Notes: generated from the letters alone by a model not told the origin. DNA of 64,000 bases from Syntrophobacteraceae bacterium (GCA_031292215.1 JARLHO010000068.1:1-64000), one strand, 5' to 3'. Counted from the stretch's first letter, positions 46,755 to 56,880 are shown. A program made the numbers and translations.

Positions 46755-46787
46755 AAAACCCCGGTGGCGCTACCTGCCGGGGTTTTT
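46755..46787 (+). terminator. Intrinsic terminator
   Basis: The stem AAAACCCCGG/CCGGGGTTTT (46755-46764 with 46777-46786) ends in a T-run on the plus strand and an A-run on the other, so it can serve the small secreted gene and the minus-strand mutM fragment. Confidence 0.85.
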
Positions 46788-46806
46788 ACCATTTCATGCC
46801 GACAGG

Positions 46807-47245
46807 TCAACTTTGGCGGGCAATATTTCTGACATCGCGGGCAAAAAAAAGCCCTTTTCGGGCGATAAAATCGTCGGAATCCGCGGTGAGTCCGATCCAT
46901 CCGAGCATTCTCGGGTTTGCGTAGGAAAGGGACCCACCGGTTTCGAACGCGATCAGGAAGCGATCGTATTTGGGAGCGTCAGCGGGTGGTTCGAAGTACC
47001 GAAGACAGCCGTTCATCCCGAAGTGCGCGATCAGCCACTTGCCGCCGTCGGTTTTCGCAAAAAGATATTTTCCGTGCTGCCTGGTGGAAATAAAACGTTT
47101 GGCCGCTCAACTGCTCTTCGAGTTCAAAGGGGGTGAGTCCCCGCACTATACGAGCGTCCTTTACCCGTGCCGAGGCGATCTTTTGCCCGAGCGCCAATCT
47201 TTTGAAATATTTGGCCGAGGCGGCCACCTCCGGCAGCTCAGGCAT
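46807..47245 (-). pseudogene. Truncated, frameshifted formamidopyrimidine-DNA glycosylase (mutM/fpg)
   Basis: The minus strand from 47245 starts MPELPEVAASAKYF with the catalytic Pro2-Glu3 of Fpg/Nei glycosylases. After GQTF the frame is lost at a TTTT run (about 47094-47097); removing one T restores the Fpg-like HGKYLFAKTDGGKWLIAHFG and leads into FGMNGCLRYFEPP..YANPRMLGWI, ending at the 46807 stop. Only the N-terminal domain of about 145 residues remains; the H2TH and zinc-finger parts needed for DNA binding are missing. It is 13 bp downstream of the aminopeptidase. Either a decayed gene or a short Fpg-like protein with an error in the read. Confidence 0.75.
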
Positions 47246-47258
47246 ACTGTCCCTCGAA

Positions 47259-49916
47259 TCACACAGTCAAATAGGCCCTTGCCTGCCGGTGCACCGCCGG
47301 GCAGGTCCGATCGGATACGTTTGAAACGACCCGCTCGAGGGCGGACACCACCATTTGCTTAAGGTCGGGCTTCATTTTGCCCACGTGCTGAAAAGTGTTG
47401 AGCATTCGGGCGGCGTTCGTGTAGTTTACCGGCGCAAGCTCGATCACCAGGTCGGCGATCCAATTTATGCCCCGATCGCACCAGATCATCTCGTTATTGC
47501 CGGCCATCGTCAGAAAAAGCGCCCGGCACCAGGTGGGCTGGGTGATCTGGAAGGTTGGCCTTGCGCGTTCCTTTTCTATCTGTTCGAAAACGTCCGGACA
47601 GGCGCCGCCCGCTATTACTCGAAGATAATTGGCGTATCCGGTTATGGTCGCATGCCATTGCCGGTAGGTCTCCTCCAGGATGTCGAGCCTTTCGGGGGCC
47701 GAAGAGCGATTGAGCGCCGCCAGCGCGGTTACCTTGTCGTTTGCAATGGTTGCCCGGCGGAAGTGGTCAAGAATTATCCGGTGACTTTCGGGGGTGTCCT
47801 TAGCTGTTATGAGATCGAGCAGCACGCCTTTTAACTGTCTGGCCTCGATTCCTTCAAGGAGAGCGCTGGTAGACCAGGGAGCATAGGTGTCGAGATTTTC
47901 GAACTCTCCAAGAAGCTCTCGCTCGTACAGAGTGTGCACGGCGACCATGAGTTGGCGCCTTGCGGAAACGAGTTCGGGAAACCACGCACAAAATCTTCTG
48001 TCCATCGGCTGCTCGTCGATTCTTAGGAAAAATGCCTTGAGCGCCGGGGGAAGGGAGGCATCGGAGAGGATTTCACCGTAGAGGCCGAGCCAGAGGGGGT
48101 CTACCTGCGAGTTCTTTTCCCGTAGCTTCTTCTTTCGTTCGATGTCGGTTAGCATGCGCATCGCATTGACGCGGCAGTAGGCGTTCGGGTCGGTTCTCGC
48201 CTGGAGAACGAGGGTCTCGACGTTTGCGCTTTCGTCGACAAAGGTCCCGTAAAAGGAATAATCCCTGTTTATAGAAGCAAAAGCCGGCGGGGTCGGAAGG
48301 TGTTCAAAAGAGAGTTCCGCCTCCGGCGCGCTTAGCTCAAACACCCGGTCTGTGCCTGGAATGTCGACGCCCCGGGCGTCCACCAGGGCAAGCCTTATCG
48401 GGACGACAAACGGGGGTTTGCCATCACGGGTTTCCTGTGAAAACCGGACATGAAAGGCGCCCTCCTCCGGCTCCTGGCGGGTGGTTGCGCGCACCGCGGG
48501 ATAACCTATCCGGTAGAGCCACTCTTTCTTGAATTCATCCAGCCGCCTGCCGGAGGCCTCTTCGAAGCATTCGAAAAACTGGTCGGTATTGGCGTTGCCA
48601 AAGTGATAACGGGTAAAATAAAGAGTTTTTCCGGCCCTAAACTTTTCGTCTCCAAGGAGCAGGCGCAGCATGCGGATGACCTCGGCCGCCTTTACGTAGG
48701 TCACTCCGTCGATTAGTTCGTCGGGGTCGTTAAAACCTTCGCGGACGATCCGCCCGGCGTGTCCGGAATCTTCGATCGAAAGCGGCCCGAGCAGCGGACT
48801 GCGAATGCTCTCGACCTGGTTTAGCCTTACGACCGTCGGATCGAAAACATCGGCCATGAACTGCCTTTCGACATCGACGGTGAAGGCCTCGTTTAGCCAG
48901 ACGTCGAAGGGAGTCTCCATGGTGGTCTCGCTGCCGCACTGGTTGTGTTCGAATTCGTGAACGATCACGGCGTGGGCGTAAAACAGAAACTGGTCCATCG
49001 TGTCTTCGCCGATAAGTGCTGCGTCCGTGACTATTGTAGTGTTCCCAACGTTTTCCATCCCTCCGAAATTAGACCTGCTCATGCAGATCGTGCGATAGGT
49101 ATCCCCCGTGTATTCGTAGCCCTGGGTGGCCTTGATCCAGAGAACCGATTTTTTCAGGATGCTCATGGGGATTTGCGCCCCGCTGCTCTGGCCGGGGGGG
49201 ACGAGGTATTCGAGGTTGACCGCGCGGCCGTTGTCATAGACCACCCGGTCCCGTAAAACGTCCCATGTGCCGGCGCAGGCGATGAAAAGATAGGGGGCCA
49301 TCGGGACGGGATTATCGAAGGTAATGGTCTGCCTGCCGGGTCGATCCGCACTGGGAACGGGAACGCCGTCGGGGTTTAGCGCCCGGTCGATATTGCCGTT
49401 GCTTATGAGGTGGGTGTAGGAGGCGTCCCCTTCGAGAGTGGTCCTCATGGTGCACTTGGCGCGGCAGTCATCGAAGATGGCCATTATTTTCTGAAAGCCC
49501 CACTGCTGGCACTGAGACATATACTGCTGGGGAGCTCCGGGGGGAGTTACGTCCTTGTAGAGCCCTTCCAGGACAGCGTCGGAAGGGCGGCAAATCGATT
49601 TTGCGCGCACCGAAAAGCTTTGCCCCTTGCCCACCTTTTGCGGCAGCAGTACTACCAGTCCGTTTTGTGCGGCGAGGTACTCATAGTCGAGGGGGACCGG
49701 GTCCGAATCGGCCTCCGGGAGCCATTCGAGGCTTATTATTTCGAGGTCGCGGGCATCGAGTTCAATTCTATCGAGTTCTCGGGCCGCTGTCATGTGAAGG
49801 CGGTTTGTCGCCTCCACCCTGTCTTCGAAGAAGTTGATATATATGTCGAGGTGTTCCAACCGTACGGGAAGTTCACCAAAGTCGGCTTTCAGGTACTTGT
49901 ATCTGGAGTCGGGCAA
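47259..49916 (-). CDS. pepN: M1 family aminopeptidase (PepN type)
   Basis: An 885-residue zinc aminopeptidase that trims N-terminal residues from peptides in the cytoplasm (no signal peptide). The exopeptidase motif is GGMEN (285-289, usually GAMEN). The zinc site is HEFEH (320-324) with the third ligand E343 in WLNEAFT, spaced as in the family. Length and the C-terminal helical domain agree with PepN of Proteobacteria. ATG 49916 begins the conserved N-terminus, close after the dinB stop at 49944, so it is probably expressed downstream of dinB. The mutM fragment follows. Confidence 0.93.
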   Translation of the reverse strand: MPDSRYKYLKADFGELPVRLEHLDIYINFFEDRVEATNRLHMTAARELDRIELDARDLEIISLEWLPEADSDPVPLDYEYLAAQNGLVVLLPQKVGKGQSFSVRAKSICRPSDAVLEGLYKDVTPPGAPQQYMSQCQQWGFQKIMAIFDDCRAKCTMRTTLEGDASYTHLISNGNIDRALNPDGVPVPSADRPGRQTITFDNPVPMAPYLFIACAGTWDVLRDRVVYDNGRAVNLEYLVPPGQSSGAQIPMSILKKSVLWIKATQGYEYTGDTYRTICMSRSNFGGMENVGNTTIVTDAALIGEDTMDQFLFYAHAVIVHEFEHNQCGSETTMETPFDVWLNEAFTVDVERQFMADVFDPTVVRLNQVESIRSPLLGPLSIEDSGHAGRIVREGFNDPDELIDGVTYVKAAEVIRMLRLLLGDEKFRAGKTLYFTRYHFGNANTDQFFECFEEASGRRLDEFKKEWLYRIGYPAVRATTRQEPEEGAFHVRFSQETRDGKPPFVVPIRLALVDARGVDIPGTDRVFELSAPEAELSFEHLPTPPAFASINRDYSFYGTFVDESANVETLVLQARTDPNAYCRVNAMRMLTDIERKKKLREKNSQVDPLWLGLYGEILSDASLPPALKAFFLRIDEQPMDRRFCAWFPELVSARRQLMVAVHTLYERELLGEFENLDTYAPWSTSALLEGIEARQLKGVLLDLITAKDTPESHRIILDHFRRATIANDKVTALAALNRSSAPERLDILEETYRQWHATITGYANYLRVIAGGACPDVFEQIEKERARPTFQITQPTWCRALFLTMAGNNEMIWCDRGINWIADLVIELAPVNYTNAARMLNTFQHVGKMKPDLKQMVVSALERVVSNVSDRTCPAVHRQARAYLTV

Positions 49917-49943
49917 TTCGGTCCTCCTCGATCGAAAGGTGAT

Positions 49944-51101
49944 TCAAAAGGTGTCAAACATTGGCCCCCGCACGACCACATCCTCTGTAAAACGGCTGCG
50001 GAGCCGGTCCAGGGCGCGGTCCAGTCGCGCGCTTCGCGGGGTGTCCCGCCCCGATAAATCGAGTCTTAACTGGCTTGGGCCGGAAAAAAAGTTGGAAGCC
50101 CCGATGCCTATGAGGCGCACTTTCCCCGCCGGTCCTAAATCGGCAAAAAGCTTTCGTCCCACGGCGAAAAGGGTGTCTGTCGAATCGAATGGCTCAGGCA
50201 GGGTGCGGCTTCTGGTGATCGTTTTAAAGTCGGACATTTTAATCTTAAGGGTTACGGTTCTTGCCTTGAAACCAATCTTTCGAAGCTCGCGCCCCACTTC
50301 CTCTGCCTGGGAAAGAAGCACCTTTTTTAGCTCGAAGCAATTATCGGTGTCGCGGGCAAGGGTGTGTTCGGCGCTAACCGACTTGGGGGCGCTGCAGGGT
50401 TCAACCGGCGAATCGTCTATTCCCGAGGCCCGGGCATAAAGAGCCCCGCCCCATTTGCCAAGCCTTGAGTCCCAATAGCCGGCCGGAAATTTCAGGATAT
50501 CGGCCGCATAAACGACGCCAAGTTTTCGGAGCTCTTCGCCGGTCTTTTTCCCGACTCCGGGAATTTTTCCTACCGGAAGGCGCCTTAAGAATTCTTCGAC
50601 TTCTTTTTGTTCGATAATCATCAGCCCGTCGGGCTTTTTGTAGTCGGAGGCGACTTTTGCAAGGAATTTGTTTGGCGCCATTCCAATCGAGCATGAAAGA
50701 GAGACGGTTCGACGGACCAGCGATTTTATCCGGAGGCAAAGTGCGTGGGGGGCGCCATGGAGTCTTTCCGTCCCCGTGAGATCGACAAAGGCCTCGTCTA
50801 TCGATACCTGTTCGACTACGGGAGATATCCCCCGCAAAATTTCCATTACGGCGCGGGAAGCCTCTTTGTAGCGGCTCATCCTGACCGGGAGAAAAACTGC
50901 ATGGGGGCAAAGCCTTTTGGCCTGGAAAACGGGCATGGCCGAATGGACGCCGAAGCGCCTGGCTTCGTAGGATGCGGCGCAGACCACTCCGCGCATTTCT
51001 CCGCCCACGATTACCGGCTTGCCCGTAAGCCCGGGGTTGTCGGCCTGTTCAACCGAGGCGAAAAACGCGTCCATATCCAGGTGCATTATTTTTCTTCTCA
51101 C
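49944..51101 (-). CDS. dinB: DNA polymerase IV (Y family)
   Basis: About 385 residues. The error-prone translesion polymerase has its catalytic Asp/Glu in HLDMDAFFASVEQ and SIDEAFVDLTG, the thumb helix-hairpin-helix (PVGKIPGVGKKTGEELRKLG) and a complete little-finger domain. It lacks a beta-clamp motif that I can identify at the C-terminus. The frame opens at 51242 through a GGCAAAA tandem repeat; GTG 51101 (VRRKIMHLDMD) best fits the family, with ATG 51086 and GTG 51110 as alternatives. No LexA box was recognised upstream. Confidence 0.93.
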   Translation of the reverse strand: MRRKIMHLDMDAFFASVEQADNPGLTGKPVIVGGEMRGVVCAASYEARRFGVHSAMPVFQAKRLCPHAVFLPVRMSRYKEASRAVMEILRGISPVVEQVSIDEAFVDLTGTERLHGAPHALCLRIKSLVRRTVSLSCSIGMAPNKFLAKVASDYKKPDGLMIIEQKEVEEFLRRLPVGKIPGVGKKTGEELRKLGVVYAADILKFPAGYWDSRLGKWGGALYARASGIDDSPVEPCSAPKSVSAEHTLARDTDNCFELKKVLLSQAEEVGRELRKIGFKARTVTLKIKMSDFKTITRSRTLPEPFDSTDTLFAVGRKLFADLGPAGKVRLIGIGASNFFSGPSQLRLDLSGRDTPRSARLDRALDRLRSRFTEDVVVRGPMFDTF

Positions 51102-51123
51102 TTTATCCACTCTACAAGGATAA

Positions 51124-51172
51124 AGTAAAAAGCAAAAAGGCAAAAGGCAAAAGGCAAAAGGTGAAGGGAAAA
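51124..51172. repeat. GGCAAAA-type tandem repeat
   Basis: AAGCAAAAAGGCAAAAGGCAAAAGGC.. runs as a short seven-base tandem array just upstream of dinB. It could vary in copy number by slippage. Confidence 0.7.
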
Positions 51173-51437
51173 AAGATTGCCGGAGGCCGGTTTCGCGCGC
51201 GAGAACCGTGGAACTGCAAGGAGGAGAAAAGTTAAACCCCAAGTGACCGTTTCATCTGCCCAACTTCACCGCATGTGGTTCATCCCGGATGCTCTTCTCA
51301 ACTTCCCATCGAAGCTTTTTAGACTTCTTTTTTCCGCTGAGCTTCTCCCCCGGGCATATCAACTGGGCTTCTTACTCGGACCTCTCGGGGTTCTACTGGA
51401 AGTTAAGACCGGAAAATCCATTGTCAAGAAAATTTTT

Positions 51438-51995
51438 TCAGTAGCGGTTGAGCCCGGTGATTGCATCGCTTAGGATGCCGATGTAGGGCAGGTTGCGGTA
51501 AAGCTGGCGAAAATCGAGGCCGTAGCCCACGACAAACCGGTCGGGGACCTTGAAGCCTCTAAAGGTTATCGGGATCCGTAAGATCCGGCGAGCCTCCTTG
51601 TCGAGGAAAGTGCACACGCGGATACTCTTCGGCCGTCGGGCTTCGAGGTTTCGCAGCAGGTAGCCCGCAGTCATTCCGGTATCGATTATGCCTTCAATCA
51701 AGAGAACGTCGCGGCCTTCGATTACGCAGTCGAGATCTTTTGTTATGCGGGCGGCCCCGCTCGGGCGGTGCGCGTCCGCATAGCTCATAAGGGATATGAA
51801 ATCCATCTCGACAGGGATTGTAATCTCCTTTACCAGGTCGGACATGAAAAGGACACATCCCTTGAGCACGCCGACAAGCAGGGGAGTCCGGTCCTTATAG
51901 GCGGCCGATATCTCCCGGCCAAGCTCTTCGATGCGGCCGGAAATCGTCTCCCGATCGATCAAAATCTCCACAATGCCTTCAGGTTTATCGCTCAT
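51438..51995 (-). CDS. hpt: Hypoxanthine phosphoribosyltransferase
   Basis: A 185-residue purine-salvage enzyme making IMP/GMP from hypoxanthine/guanine and PRPP. The PRPP loop is VLLIEGIIDTGMTAG (about 97-111). The usual acidic pair ED before IIDTG is EG here (G102), a notable change. LKGCVLFMSDL, FISLMSYAD and the C-terminal DRFVVGYGLDF with the base-binding region are typical. ATG 51995 lies inside the end of the upstream gene, an 11-bp overlap, so the two are co-transcribed. Confidence 0.93.
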   Translation of the reverse strand: MSDKPEGIVEILIDRETISGRIEELGREISAAYKDRTPLLVGVLKGCVLFMSDLVKEITIPVEMDFISLMSYADAHRPSGAARITKDLDCVIEGRDVLLIEGIIDTGMTAGYLLRNLEARRPKSIRVCTFLDKEARRILRIPITFRGFKVPDRFVVGYGLDFRQLYRNLPYIGILSDAITGLNRY

Positions 51996-52950
51996 TTGCA
52001 ACCGGCTCGCCTAATAGTCCGAATTTGGCCATAAGACTGTAGAAATCCCGCTGATAGAAGAGCCGAATATTTATCTCCGGATAGAGGCGCCTCAATTTGC
52101 GCACCTTTCGGTTCTTGCGGGTCACCAGGCTTTGTTTCAAAGTGGTCAGTTCAATGTAGAGATCCTGCTCGGGGAGATAGAAATCGGGCGTAAACGCCTC
52201 CATTGTCTTTCCCTCGGCGTCGGTTTCCAACTGGAAGGTGCGAGGCTCGTATTCGAAAGGGATGTGGTAGAATTCCAAAAACCGCGCGAACTCCGATTCG
52301 GCGTCGTTGACATAGCGTCCGTTGCCCCCCTTTTCGGGGAGGTGGGGTTTTAGTGTGTTTTCAACTATCTTTTCCCTCGGCGCCTGCCGGATACCCATCT
52401 CTTCCACGGCGGTTACTATAATGTTTAGCGCCTGTTCGACCGATACGCGGTCCATTCTAAGGGTCAAATCGTAGAGGGTGGGGTCCGCGGCGCTAAGATG
52501 GTACAAGGCGCGTAAATACCGGGTACGTTCCGCTTCAAGGGTTCTCACCAGCCTTAGGGCATTTCTTTCGGACAAGCCTTCGCGGTTTTTTACCTGCGCT
52601 ACTCGAAATTTTCGCGGCGCCACAAATCGCACATGGAGCGTGCCGGGCCGGTCGCGAAAAAGCCCCTGGGCGCCTCTTTCAAGAACGACCAGGTCCTGCT
52701 CTTCGGCCAACTGGGCAATGAGATCCTGAAACAGCCTGGCATAGCCTTCGGTTTCCGGGTCGATTTTCCCGCCTCCCTTTGAAATCGCCTCCTCCACGTG
52801 AAGGAGCCTGGCTTCGTCCAGGTCGACTTCTCCCGAGAGTTGAACAAGCTTTGCCCTGTCGACAAGAGAAAATCCCAGCCGCCCGGCTATGCGGGCCGCC
52901 ACCTCTTTTCCCATGGCTCCAGGTTCTCTGAATACGGTTATTACCGCCAT
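51985..52950 (-). CDS. Cytidylate kinase-like domain fused to PD-(D/E)XK-like domain
   Basis: 321 residues. The N-terminal part (1-190) matches the cytidylate-kinase-like family (ITVFREPGAMGKEVAARIAGRLGF; ERGAQGLFRDRPGTLHVRFVAP). The C-terminal part (about 215-305) has the pattern of PD-(D/E)XK nucleases: ESEFARFLEFY, then TPDFYLPEQDLYIELT with D256 and E267, but the catalytic Lys position is Thr, with K272 nearby. Activity is uncertain for both parts. It overlaps hpt by 11 bp, which suggests a link to nucleotide salvage (inference). Confidence 0.72.
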   Translation of the reverse strand: MAVITVFREPGAMGKEVAARIAGRLGFSLVDRAKLVQLSGEVDLDEARLLHVEEAISKGGGKIDPETEGYARLFQDLIAQLAEEQDLVVLERGAQGLFRDRPGTLHVRFVAPRKFRVAQVKNREGLSERNALRLVRTLEAERTRYLRALYHLSAADPTLYDLTLRMDRVSVEQALNIIVTAVEEMGIRQAPREKIVENTLKPHLPEKGGNGRYVNDAESEFARFLEFYHIPFEYEPRTFQLETDAEGKTMEAFTPDFYLPEQDLYIELTTLKQSLVTRKNRKVRKLRRLYPEINIRLFYQRDFYSLMAKFGLLGEPVANER

Positions 52951-53348
52951 GCCATTTCGCTCAAGATGAAGGAAAAATCCCGCCCGTTAAGAAGTCCCGT
53001 CGCGCCCCCCCCCCCGGAAGGATTCCCGGCCCGGGGGAGACAAAAAAATTGCTCCCGTAAACACTTCGATCCGGGTTTTTCGCGGGAATCGATCAACTAT
53101 TATATCGTTTGTCGGGAAGAGGAAGGAAGAACAAACTGAGATGTTTTGCAGTTTTTCAGGACTGTTCCCGGTTTTCGGATTTATCCGCGCCAGCGCCTGC
53201 GCGGCCGCCATTACTTTCACTAAAAAAGGTTTCATGTGGAACCTTTACCCAACCGATATTGTTTTAGAGAAAAACTCGGGTCTCAGGATAAACGCGTTTC
53301 GGGTTATTTATCTATGAATCAGGTGGAAACACACGAAAAGGAGAACGG
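52951..53348. other. Intergenic region with long C-tract
   Basis: About 400 bp between divergent genes. It holds a run of about eleven C residues near 53009-53019 next to a GGCCCGGG-type palindrome, then AT-richer sequence leading to the Cache protein gene. No gene recognised. Confidence 0.4.
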
Positions 53349-53864
53349 ATGAAGATCAGGCGGTTGGTTTGTGCTGCGGGAATTATTTCGCTGATGGTGG
53401 TGGGGTTGGGAAGCTTTTCCTATGCCGGGGAACAGGCGACCCCGGGGGATATCACCCAGAAGGTAAAGGATGCGGCGGCTTCTTTGGAAAAATCGAAAGG
53501 AGCAAACTTGGCCGATTTCGATAATCCGAAAGGCCCCTGGGTCTTTAAGGACACCTATGTATACGTTCAGGATTGCGGCAAGGGGACCATGGCGGCTCAC
53601 CCCTTTGCAAAGCAGCTCGTGGGCAAAAATGTCGCGGGATTGCAGGACGTGAAGGGCAATTTCCTTACTGCCGAGATTTGTGCTGCCGGCAAGAAGCCGG
53701 GGGGCGGCTGGACCGAGTACTGGTTTCCCAAGCCGGGGGAAAAGACCCCTTCGCGAAAGGTCAGTTATGCCCTTGAGGCGCCCGGCTCTTCTTTGGTCGT
53801 AACCGCCGGAATGTATAGCGATACGCTCAAGGTGAGCGATCTTGACGGTCAACTGAAGAAATAG
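53349..53864 (+). CDS. Secreted single Cache domain protein (copy 1)
   Basis: 171 residues. A signal peptide (about 1-26, ending SFSYA) leads to a Cache_2-type sensor domain ([59 protein letters not shown]). There is no second membrane helix, so it should be a free periplasmic ligand-binding protein. Two Cys (in VQDCGKG and AEICAAG) are conserved in the second copy and may pair. It is followed after 89 bp by a chemoreceptor gene, and the whole pair is duplicated downstream, so the two proteins probably act together. Confidence 0.85.
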   Translation: MKIRRLVCAAGIISLMVVGLGSFSYAGEQATPGDITQKVKDAAASLEKSKGANLADFDNPKGPWVFKDTYVYVQDCGKGTMAAHPFAKQLVGKNVAGLQDVKGNFLTAEICAAGKKPGGGWTEYWFPKPGEKTPSRKVSYALEAPGSSLVVTAGMYSDTLKVSDLDGQLKK

Positions 53865-53953
53865 GCGCAGCGGGAAATCGGATATCGAATATACTGAAAA
53901 TGCTTGGAAATCGGGGTGTCTCGCAAGACACCCCCCCCCAAGGGAGTAAGATG

Positions 53954-55849
53954 ATGAGGATAAGCTATAAGATTGCGCTTTTGGTTTCAGTGGCCCTGCT
54001 TTTGTATCTGATTTCCTCCGCCGTCTTTTTCGTTCTTAACGGGAAAACAACGAAGTACTATGATTTTTCATCGAAAATTAAAGATTTCGATAACTGCCTG
54101 CTAACGACCATCATCCACGAGAAGGATTACAGCCTACATTTGGACGCTAAGAGCGCGGATGACGTCCTTGCAGGAAATACGAAGAGCAGCCAATATCTAA
54201 AAGAGATCGAAAGCCGCGCGGAAGGCGAGGGCAACGATTTCCAGGCTCTTACCGGGGCCCTGCAAAATTATCGGACGACTTTTCAACATCTGCAAAGAAA
54301 CAATCAGGACATTTATTCCCTCAAACGTGAAGTCAATAAATCTTTGGACCAACTCCTGGCCAAGTCCGCCGAAATCGCCGCGCAAATTAACACTATCCGG
54401 GGAATGACCCTCATGCAGGGCGGCAGCGAGGAAGACTCGAGTCTTAACTCTCTGATTGTGGCCACAAAGGCCATGGTGGCGGGCTCTTCGGAACTCGTTC
54501 TGGTTATCGACCGGGACCTGCTGCTCGATAACAACGAAAAGAGCTATTCTGACCAGTGGAAAAAAATATCGGCGGATTTGAACTCGCAGCAAAGCAACAC
54601 AACCGCCCTGGTCGGGATGCTCAAGGAAACCGAATTCAAGAGTTACGCAGCTCTAATCAACCGGGCGATTCCCTCGATGCTAAAAGATGCCCAGGCAATT
54701 TATAAGCTTTGGCTGGAGAACCGTGGACTTACGGCGCAATTGAACTCGGTGCGCGATGGAATCATCGCCCGTGACACCTCGATGATGGCTTCCATCAAAG
54801 AGCGTCTGGGGCAAATCGAGCGTAGCGGCCGACTCATGAACTTCGCTTCCATGGGAATAATCTTTTTGGTGCTGATCGCCGGCGGCATATTTATCGGACG
54901 CTCCATCACCATCGCCATCCGCAGGCTCAGCGAGCAGCTTCGCCAGGGGGCCGACTGGACGGCCATGGCGGCGGTCCAGATGATCTCGGCCAGCCATTCG
55001 CTGGCCGATGGAGCCTCCGAACAGGCCGCGGCCCTCGAAGAGACTTCCTCCTCTCTTGAGCAGACCGCGTCCATGACCAGGAGCAACGCCCACAATGCCC
55101 ATGGGTCAAACTCGCTCATGAAGGAAATCAGCCGGACCGTCGAACGGTCGAATCGGTCGATGCTAAAAGTAAAGGATTCGATGGCGGAAATCTCCCAGTC
55201 GAGCCAAGAGACCCAGGCCATTGTAAAGACGATAGACGAAATCTCGTTTCAGACAAATCTTTTGGCCCTAAATGCCGCAGTGGAAGCGGCGCGGGCCGGG
55301 GAAGCGGGGGCGGGGTTCGCCGTGGTTGCCGGTGAGGTGAGAAACCTCGCCATGCGCGCCGCGGATGCGGCGCGAAATACCGCGGACTTAATCGAAGCGA
55401 CCGTAAAAAGAGTCCATGATGGGGCCGCTGTGGCGGCGCAGGCTTACAATGAGTTTGCCGGCGTTACGAAAAACATCTCCAAGGCCGCCGAAATGGTCGA
55501 AGAAATAGCGCACGCCTCCGAAGAGCAGGCCCGAGGCGCCGAGCAGATCAATAAGGCTGTTTCGGATATGGACAAAGTGACCCAAAAAAATGCCGCAGAC
55601 GCCGAGGAATCGGCCTCCGTTTGCGAGGAACTGGGCGTCAGGGCAAAACGTATGAAGCAGTTGGTCTTCGATCTGGTCTCCCTGGTCGGAGGGACTAATG
55701 GGGCCGCTGCCGAAGAAATAAGCCCCGTCAAAAAGGCGGGGAAAAAGAGAGATAAGGCAGGCAAGTTCAGGGCACTTTTGGGTAGAGCCAAGGGGAAGGA
55801 TCGCGGCCGCTCGGAGGGAGCTCTTGAAGGTCGCCCGGAAGATTTTTAA
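53954..55849 (+). CDS. Methyl-accepting chemotaxis protein, pair 1
   Basis: 631 residues. TM1 at about 5-27, a helical periplasmic sensor of about 270 residues resembling the HBM type ([10 protein letters not shown] near its start), TM2 ([16 protein letters not shown], about 300-315), then a cytoplasmic signalling hairpin with the tip [20 protein letters not shown]. No C-terminal pentapeptide tether. ATG 53954 is used because AAGGGAG lies seven bases upstream and the paralogue also begins [12 protein letters not shown] 53951 is possible. The signalling half is nearly identical in DNA to that of the next receptor. Confidence 0.93.
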   Translation: MRISYKIALLVSVALLLYLISSAVFFVLNGKTTKYYDFSSKIKDFDNCLLTTIIHEKDYSLHLDAKSADDVLAGNTKSSQYLKEIESRAEGEGNDFQALTGALQNYRTTFQHLQRNNQDIYSLKREVNKSLDQLLAKSAEIAAQINTIRGMTLMQGGSEEDSSLNSLIVATKAMVAGSSELVLVIDRDLLLDNNEKSYSDQWKKISADLNSQQSNTTALVGMLKETEFKSYAALINRAIPSMLKDAQAIYKLWLENRGLTAQLNSVRDGIIARDTSMMASIKERLGQIERSGRLMNFASMGIIFLVLIAGGIFIGRSITIAIRRLSEQLRQGADWTAMAAVQMISASHSLADGASEQAAALEETSSSLEQTASMTRSNAHNAHGSNSLMKEISRTVERSNRSMLKVKDSMAEISQSSQETQAIVKTIDEISFQTNLLALNAAVEAARAGEAGAGFAVVAGEVRNLAMRAADAARNTADLIEATVKRVHDGAAVAAQAYNEFAGVTKNISKAAEMVEEIAHASEEQARGAEQINKAVSDMDKVTQKNAADAEESASVCEELGVRAKRMKQLVFDLVSLVGGTNGAAAEEISPVKKAGKKRDKAGKFRALLGRAKGKDRGRSEGALEGRPEDF

Positions 55850-56266
55850 CGGCGGCGGGCGCCATGAAACAACGTTCCAACTTGTTCCCTTTGGATCCAT
55901 TCCACGACTTTCCCCCTCGGTCGGGGGGAAGTCGTAGAGCCTGCGGGAACGTTTTTTAGGTCCCGCGTTTTTACGGGACAAAACCCACCCCCGTTTTACC
56001 ATCGGTTCCGCTCGTTTCGCGCTATCCCGAGCCCGGGCTCTAAAAAGTTTGAACGAGCCGTTTACCTACCGCCTCATTCCGGCTGCGAGTTTGTTTTTAT
56101 CGGCATGGCGCCTCCATGGCCGCCATTACCTTCATCCAAAATGTTCTCATGGGAAAGGAGCGATCGACCGATCTTGATTTATGGGAAGCGTGGCCCTCAA
56201 AGCCCCGGCGTTTTGGGGGCTAGGAAACTAAATGGACTAACGGGTTTCGATCGGAAAGGGAAATAG
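55850..56266. other. Intergenic region between the duplicated pairs
   Basis: About 415 bp. A strong hairpin at 55904-55935 (ACGACTTTCCCCC with GGGGGGAAGTCGT) and a second one at about 55943-55966 (GCGGGA/TCCCGC around a T6 run) probably end the first receptor transcript. The rest is the upstream region of the second Cache gene. Confidence 0.5.
55904..55935 (+). terminator. Hairpin after the pair-1 chemoreceptor
   Basis: A 13-bp stem with one G-U pair and a six-base loop, 55 bp past the stop. Short T-runs follow only after the second hairpin. Confidence 0.5.
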
Positions 56267-56782
56267 ATGAAAATGAGACGGATTATCGGGGCGGCAGGAA
56301 TTATTTCACTAATAACACTGGGGTCTTGCGGAGTTCTCTTCGCCCAGGGCGCGGCTACTCCTCAGCAGGTCATGCAAAAGGTAAAGGATGCCGTCACTTC
56401 TTTGGAGAAATCGAAAGGGGCCAACCTTGCGGATTTTGACAACCCGAAAGGCCCCTGGGTATTTGCAGACAGCTATATCGTTGTGCAGGACTGCGATAAG
56501 GGAACCACGGCGACCCACCCCTTCGTTCCTAAGCTTATCGGCAAGAAAACCGTCGGCATGCAGGATGTCAAAGGCAATTTCTTTTTCGTCCAGCTCTGCG
56601 AAGCGGGGAAAAAACCAGGCGGTGGATGGATCGAATACTGGTTTCCCAAGCCGGGGGAAAAAACGCCCTCCCGCAAGCTAAGCTACGCTCTCCAGGTGCA
56701 GGGCACTTCTTTGGTAGCTCTTGCTGGAATTTACAACGACAGTCTCAAGCTTGACGATCTCAACAAGATGGTGGGCAAATAA
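56267..56782 (+). CDS. Secreted single Cache domain protein (copy 2)
   Basis: 171 residues, the same length as copy 1 and clearly its paralogue. The signal peptide ends near GVLFAQGAA. The Cache domain keeps [37 protein letters not shown] and both internal Cys. Differences cluster in the middle segment that should form the ligand pocket (THPFVPKLIGKKTVGMQ against [17 protein letters not shown]), which suggests a related but distinct ligand. The next chemoreceptor starts 98 bp downstream. Confidence 0.85.
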   Translation: MKMRRIIGAAGIISLITLGSCGVLFAQGAATPQQVMQKVKDAVTSLEKSKGANLADFDNPKGPWVFADSYIVVQDCDKGTTATHPFVPKLIGKKTVGMQDVKGNFFFVQLCEAGKKPGGGWIEYWFPKPGEKTPSRKLSYALQVQGTSLVALAGIYNDSLKLDDLNKMVGK

Positions 56783-56880
56783 GACTTGGATGCATCTGAC
56801 TTTGGAAGACCGCAATCGAAAACTTCGAAAGCGGCAAAGGGAATGCGGGTGGCGCAGACACTCGGCATGGGAGTTGACCG

